Shown in pieces: positions 59,001 to 64,000 of a stretch of DNA of 64,000 bases. Each line of letters starts with the position of its first letter. Position 1 is the stretch's first letter. The stretch comes from Uranotaenia lowii (lineage: Eukaryota > Arthropoda > Insecta > Diptera > Culicidae), in the NCBI RefSeq assembly GCF_029784155.1, contig NC_073693.1, positions 149,546,843 through 149,610,842 on the forward strand. Reading direction: 5' to 3'. The notes beneath the pieces were generated by a model. That model saw only the letters and a list, made by a program, of their open reading frames with translations, searched no databases and was not told the DNA's origin. Made by a program: the position numbers and the translations under genes.

Positions 59001-59924
59001 TTAACTCGCTTTTCAAAATAGTTGAAATTGTTGTTCCACCAATAACGTTCAAAGGCTGCATTGCAGTTCCCAATACCCCAATTGGGAGTGTCAAATCATG
59101 AAAGTAATGAAACGAAGGGAACGTTATGACCTTTCCCTGCAAACAATATATTATAAATACAGTTAAGTGTCTCTTCTATCAGCAAACAAACGACTGTTAT
59201 TACCATCCTTCTCCCGAAACTGCTGACTGCTTTGCATCGCCTTCGTTCTCCAATTGGCAGCAAAAGGAACGTTTTCACCACTCTCGATTTTTTTTTCTTC
59301 TATTTTCGAATGGCGCTCGAAAAATACATGAAGTGCTGGAAAACAACAGACCGGGACGATAAAACTAACCACCAATCATCGTCATTTGCTTTTCCACAAG
59401 TCTGCCGCGGTCTGGCGTGACTTTGGTTGGCCTAAGCTTGGTGAGCTTTTTAACACCATCCGGGCGCGCGGTCTTTTTCATCAAAACAACGATGCAGCGG
59501 CCCATCATCGGGTTCAAATACCAGACGAAGAGTGTTGCTGCGGGAATGCCTTGCTCATCCATTCCCGGGGTCAATCTCTTCTTAACCCCGGGGAGTGACC
59601 TCTTGGCTCTTTCTTTTTTTCTTGTTGTGGCCTCTCTGGTAATATGCGAACAACGACACCATACTTGACTGCAGCCAAATTCTTAATCCAGGGTTCCAAC
59701 GATGGTTGAGATTCGCCAGACTGTGAGTACATATTTTTGCATCTGAAAGTAAGTTTTAAAAAGATTGTTAATGTATTTGAATTGCAGAGTTCGTGGCTAT
59801 TTTTACCTCTGTTCATTAAGGTCGGAACAAGTATCAAATTCTGCTTTTGTCAAACCCCTCCCCTCACCCCCCCCCTCCCCTTTCTTTCCCTTCTCTCTCT
59901 TGGTTTTTTTGTTCGAAAACCCCG
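56066..59924. other. Non-coding DNA, GC-richer at 59180-59700
   Basis: No gene recognised. The 158-residue plus frame at 56611-57087 is long for this AT-rich sequence but shows no domain. At 59571-59751 the minus strand has an acceptor-like AAACTTACTTTCAG followed by an open, evenly composed stretch of about 57 codons; at 59365-59574 another minus frame follows. Neither is recognised, so they are noted only. ATGAAACGAAGGG, identical to a TTAA-MITE end, occurs at about 59107-59119 without a TTAA. Confidence 0.4.
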
Positions 59925-60330
59925 AAAGTTGTAATGTTTTTTTTTTTTTTTTTGTAGAGAAATGAATCCAACTTAGATGAAATTTCAGGGACTAGATAAG
60001 AGAAAATCGATGTTGAAAAACATGCGAAAAAAATTCGCCTTGTCTCCCGGTGAGACTTGAACCCACATCTTGCGCCTCTCCGGGGCCCATGTATTAACAT
60101 TCTACTACAGGAGACCAACCTGGCGTATGAATATTATACTGGTTGAGTGTCGATGTCTATCGGAATGAAGGGAATAGTTCTCCCATGTTTTTCTCTTATC
60201 TAGTCCCTGAAATTTCATCTAAGTTGGATTCATTTCTCTACAAAAAAAGTTTCGCTGACTGAATGTTTGAGTCAAGACCCATCTCTGGGTCGCAATTTAA
60301 AAAAAAAAAAAAATAAATAAAGTTGTAATG
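59925..60330. mobile_element. Head-to-head inverted SINE with 12-bp target duplication
   Basis: AAAGTTGTAATG flanks the insertion exactly at 59925-59936 and 60319-60330. Inside, a 19-base T run (59937-59955) is followed by a 53-bp inverted repeat (59956-60008, GTAGAGAAATGAATCCAACT...) whose perfect partner is at 60189-60241; the insertion ends in an A-rich tail (60299-60318). The minus-strand half has a tRNA-like head (60044-60118), a body and a tail reading toward 59937. The plus-strand half shares the same core and continues another 60 bp to its own A tail. One target duplication encloses both halves, so they were inserted together or rearranged in place. Confidence 0.8.
60044..60118 (-). 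repeat. tRNA-like head of the inverted SINE
   Basis: 75 nt on the minus strand. The ends pair (GTCTCC with GGGAGAC), the T arm is intact (GTGGG, loop TTCAAGT, CTCAC) and a TGTAGTAGAATG segment matches the A-box position. The anticodon arm is irregular. It is the best-preserved tRNA-like fold in the window, but its context shows that it is a SINE promoter head, not a tRNA gene. Confidence 0.6.
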
Positions 60331-61346
60331 AATTTAATTTAAGGATTTATGAGAAAATTGACTTTCTTTTCGAAAATGGTATCGTGTAATTACGCTTTTT
60401 AAGGATTGTATTAGTAAGTGAGGATATATTTCAATAATATCTCTTATATTCCAACACTCATATAAGAACTTTTTCTTCTAACAGAATCCATTCAATGTAT
60501 TGTACAACGTAATGTATCCAGTTGTTTGCCTCTTAAATGTAAATTTTAATAATAAAGTCGAAATGAATATTCTAATTTGTTGTTTTCGGCAAATCCCACA
60601 TTTTTACTTATACTTTTGTTGAACATGTTGAAATTTTGTTCGAAATTCTCATCAATATATTTGAGGCTGATTATAACTTTTGTTTTGTGTTTTGAAATAC
60701 CGAAATACTGTTTAGTATTTTAGTTTTCTAAACCTTCTATCGTGAAAACTTTACGCCTATATGAAAGTAAGTTTCCAAAATTGAATCCCAATTTCAATAG
60801 ATATTTTGAGAACTTGAACTCATTGTGATAATTAAATCCTTTTTCGCTGGACTTTACACTAGCTTGAGGTTGCCATCCGTCACGTAAAAAATGTCCTTTT
60901 TCTTAAAATATCTTGCTTTATCCTGAGACCAAGGCCGTGCGAACGGGGGGGGGGGGGGGGGGGGTTTAGGGATTTAATCCCCCTCCCCCTCTCCCATGGA
61001 GATTTTTTTCAAGCAAAATTTTCAACGTAGTAAAGGCAAATTACTGAATTTTTCTTGCCTCCGGCGGAAATTTATCTTATATCACCTAGACTTGAGACAT
61101 TTCGTTTTACAAACTACATAGGTACAGGGCCGTAGGAAGAATCGGCTCATTGGGGAGGTTTTGATGACAATTTGAGGAAAACTCAATCATTTTTGTTTGA
61201 AAAATACATGCAAAAGTGAAAAAAATTTATATGTACTAATTACAAGTTATTCAGGTTAATTATATTGTGCATTAGAAGTTATTTATTTCCGAAAATAAGT
61301 TCTAGGAGTTACTAATTTTTTTTTTCATAAAGTCTTCAAAGTTAAG
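60331..61346. other. Non-coding DNA with a G20 run
   Basis: No gene recognised. A run of 20 G at 60945-60964 is followed within 40 bases by C-rich CCCCCTCCCCCTCTCCC, giving potential G-quadruplex and hairpin structures. Confidence 0.55.
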
Positions 61347-61524
61347 AAGACATGTGATACAGCTCAGTTGGTAAGTCAGTTGCCTCCTGAGCTGATGTCT
61401 GTGATTTCGAGCCCAAGAACACAGTTGTTCCAGAAAAGTTTTTCAATGATCGGTATGCCAACTGCATTGTTGATAAAAGTCGCGAGTGACACAATGATGT
61501 AGGAATAACTATAATCGAAAAAAA
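61347..61524 (+). mobile_element. tRNA-derived SINE, family B, plus strand
   Basis: Head with A-box-like CAGCTCAGTTGGTAAGTC and B-box-like GATTTCGAGCCC, body with GTCGCGAGTGACACAATG, and a short A tail (61518-61524). Aligned end to end with the minus-strand copy at 5557-5733. Substitutions between the copies are many, so neither is young. Confidence 0.75.
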
Positions 61525-62451
61525 GGATTTTGAACGCTTCATTTAAAAGATTTTTTTTACTTATTTAAATCAGCAAGCTTATTCTTTTGAACCACAAGCA
61601 TAACCATATTAAGCTTGGGTAAAAATGTATTTTATATTCTGAAATAATTAAAAAAAAATAGGGTTACGGTTAAAATAAGGTTTATTTTCTACTCTTGTAA
61701 AATCGATTAAAATTTAAGATTTAAGTTAGGACCTTTGATTTTGAAGAATTCGCAACAAATGTAAATAATATTAAATAAAATTTCCAGTTGAATATTTACC
61801 TGAGAATAAAAAACCAAGTAAAGAATTATTATTTATTATTTTATATTTCATAATTTTAATCCTGTGATTGAGGTTTCAAAAATAAAATCTAGATTTTTCA
61901 AAAATCAAATTCTGTGAAATGAATCTAGATCTGATTTTTTAAATTTGATTTTCACCAGGTTTGTGTTTCTTAAATGACTTTGATTGAATTTAAAACTTTA
62001 ATTTAATTTAATTTTTAATTTAATTTATTCCTTCAATTTGAATATTTAATAGAATTCTAACATTGATATTTTAGTTTTGAGCTAAATCAAATGCGAATCT
62101 AGAATTTTTGTTCCAAGTCTGAATTCTGCATTTTTAACCTTAATTCCAAACCGGATTCTCAATTCCAGATAAGAAATCCTATGAATGCAAAACTAAAAAG
62201 CGAAATTTATGTCAGAACCCTTAACCAGAAATTTTTTATTTGATTCTGAATTTGTGGTTAAATGAACTTTGCTTCACATTTTTCAATTCTGGACTCATGA
62301 ATTTTTCTTATGTTTCAACTCCGCATAAGCACCGGATAAAAATTTTAGATCGTTATTAAAAAACTGGTTTGAATTTTAAATATTGATGCTGATCCAAACT
62401 CATAATCAAGAAAAAAAAAACTGGATACTAACAAAAAATTTTTTCATAAGT

Positions 62452-62530
62452 TTCCGGCTGGGCAAATCTGGGCAATTTTATCTCAAAACCTTGCCAAATC
62501 AGGGCATATTTTTTAAAAAATTTCCCTATT
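62452..62530 (+). repeat. CCGG-type dispersed repeat, copy
   Basis: TTCCGGCTGGGCAAATCTGG, then GGCAATTTTATCTCAAAACC and a TTTCCGGCC block follow the family order. Confidence 0.5.
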
Positions 62531-63726
62531 TCCGGCCGAAACTCAGACAAATTTAAAAACTATTTCATTAAAATCAAGATGAGAAACACGTGGAAAACTT
62601 TTTTTAATTTTATCGAAACACATTAGCCGATTCAGAATCATATTGAAGGCTACCAAAAGAATGTTTATGTTTATATTGTCAAAATTTGTTTGAAAATAAA
62701 TTTGTACGCAAGATACATAATTCTAAGGACTCAATTGAAATTTTCGTTTGATTTTGCAAATAGAGTGAGAAAATCTGGTTGAAATTCGGACAATCTGGTA
62801 AGCTTAGTCTAACTTTTTTGGAATTCAATATTTGGGACTCAATAATTATCAACAAATGAGAAACTTTTTGAAAAACTGTTGTTGAATTGTGGTCCTGGCA
62901 TGAGATTTCGAGGTATTGGAGTTGAGATTGTTACTCTATTTTTCCTCTTGAATCATTTTCGTTGTTCATTAAATTTTAATTAGAAATGCCAAATTTTATG
63001 TTTAACAGAAAAAAATTCACTTAGCATTTTTGGATCTTCATGGGGAGGGAGGGGGGGGGGTTTAAAGTTTGGGGGGTTGACTTTGATCACCGGCAGTCTT
63101 GAAATAAAGATAAATATTTTCTTCTTTCTCCAAATAAAGTTCAATTATCTTCTTTTGAATAAACTATCCTGAGTTTAAAATGGTTTTTTCCCTTAATCCA
63201 CATTTCAAATCGTGATCAATTTTCTTTGAAAATTCAAGATAGAACAGCGGAATTTTTATATCAACCCTTCCACTGAAAATAAAGAGAAGAAATTTGAAAT
63301 AAAATGAATAGAAAATAACAATAATTATCATTTCTCTAACAATTTTTATCATGGTTAATTTTAAACCTGATCTAACATTTATTTGAGAATTCGGATTTTT
63401 TTTAAAACGTGGTGTTTTATTTTAGGTATTCTATTTCCGTACATTAATTCTTATGCCTGAAGCTTTATTCGATATTTTGATTTTCATTCTTTTTATGGTA
63501 GACTCAATTTTCTCCGATTCTACCACTTCAAAATAGTCTCTCCTCAAACATGAAATTTCACTGACTAACCTAAATTTATCCTCAATTTATTCATTGGTTC
63601 AACACAAAAATTCTTTCAAATATTATGTGCTCTGTGTTTTTTTTTTTTCAAAACTAGCAGCATTTTATTTTTTCATAATCTAAATAATACAAAATTAAAC
63701 AACTAAGATTGCCAGAATATGTTCAA

Positions 63727-63835
63727 GACATATCCGGAACCATGTGAATCCGAGAAGTTTTATCTTAAAACCTCGCAAAATCCGGACATCTGATTTAATA
63801 AATTTCAACCCTAAATCCGGGAAATTGGGTCAAAA
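63727..63835 (+). repeat. CCGG-type dispersed repeat, copy
   Basis: CATATCCGGAACC, then GTTTTATCTTAAAACCTCGC, AAAATCCGGACATCTGATTT and CCTAAATCCGGGAAATTGGG in the family order. The downstream AAACTCAAAACACATCAGAA may also be part of the repeat, as a similar block follows the copy at 62452. Confidence 0.5.
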
Positions 63836-64000
63836 TCACGGAATTATTCAGTAAAACTAAAAAAGAATACACTTGAAAATTTATTTTTGCATCAAAACTC
63901 AAAACACATCAGAACATTTTAAATTGTAATTTTGGATTCTGGAAAACTGTTTACGATTATTAAGAATAAACTTGCCTAAAAAATCATTTTTGGACGCAAA

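Larger units (their letters stand above)
61525..64000. other. AT-rich non-coding DNA with two CCGG-type repeats
   Basis: No gene recognised to the end of the window. A second G run (G10) lies at about 63051-63060. Confidence 0.5.

Overview
This window is animal genomic DNA, most likely from an insect. It is strongly AT-rich, intron/intergenic in texture, and almost free of long open reading frames except inside retrotransposons. The mix of broken non-LTR retrotransposons, tRNA-derived SINEs, TA- and TTAA-flanked MITEs and hAT-type remnants resembles mosquito-like dipteran genomes; that placement is an inference from repeat style, not proof. I found no intact host protein-coding gene, no rRNA, no credible functional tRNA, no CRISPR array and no bacterial operon. 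Most short open frames in the window look like chance frames in AT-rich DNA or frames kept open by tandem repeats whose unit does not contain a stop.

Layout. 1-15 kb: non-coding DNA with a long foldback element (2414-3565), a TTAA-flanked MITE (4886-5038), a minus-strand SINE (5557-5733), a TA-flanked MITE (7218-7639), a small foldback (about 7702-7930) and a second long foldback with Tc1/mariner-like ends (14157-15150). 15.2-18.5 kb: a relatively GC-rich stretch with no recognisable coding sequence but with a possible TATA box, the best candidate here for a promoter/5' region of a host gene. 18.5-26.5 kb: two copies of a composite repeat built around a 13-bp minisatellite, the second copy flanked by 413-418 bp direct repeats. 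27.3-31.2 kb: a hAT-like remnant and a 1.8-kb TA-flanked element with subterminal repeats.

31.9-35.8 kb: an unidentified protein-like open frame, two SINE copies, a MITE half and a decayed reverse transcriptase fragment, then a 9-bp minisatellite. 36-47 kb: further foldback elements, including one at 39706-40930 that carries inverted tRNA-like segments. 47.7-50.2 kb: a 5'-truncated non-LTR retrotransposon on the minus strand, broken by a frameshift and by a nested TTAA MITE. 51-52.1 kb: a long foldback MITE. 52.1-54.9 kb: a second 5'-truncated non-LTR retrotransposon (plus strand, one frameshift, 28-bp A tail). 55-64 kb: a nearly perfect palindromic MITE, a head-to-head inverted SINE with clear 12-bp target duplications, another SINE, and copies of a CCGG-containing dispersed repeat.

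The parts do not form a pathway. What links them is transposition: the two retrotransposons encode (or once encoded) the type of machinery that can mobilise the SINEs, while the MITEs lack transposase and would depend on elements elsewhere. The most noteworthy items are the abundance of long perfect-to-imperfect inverted repeats able to form hairpin RNA, the inverted SINE dimer inside one target duplication, and the duplicated minisatellite composite.
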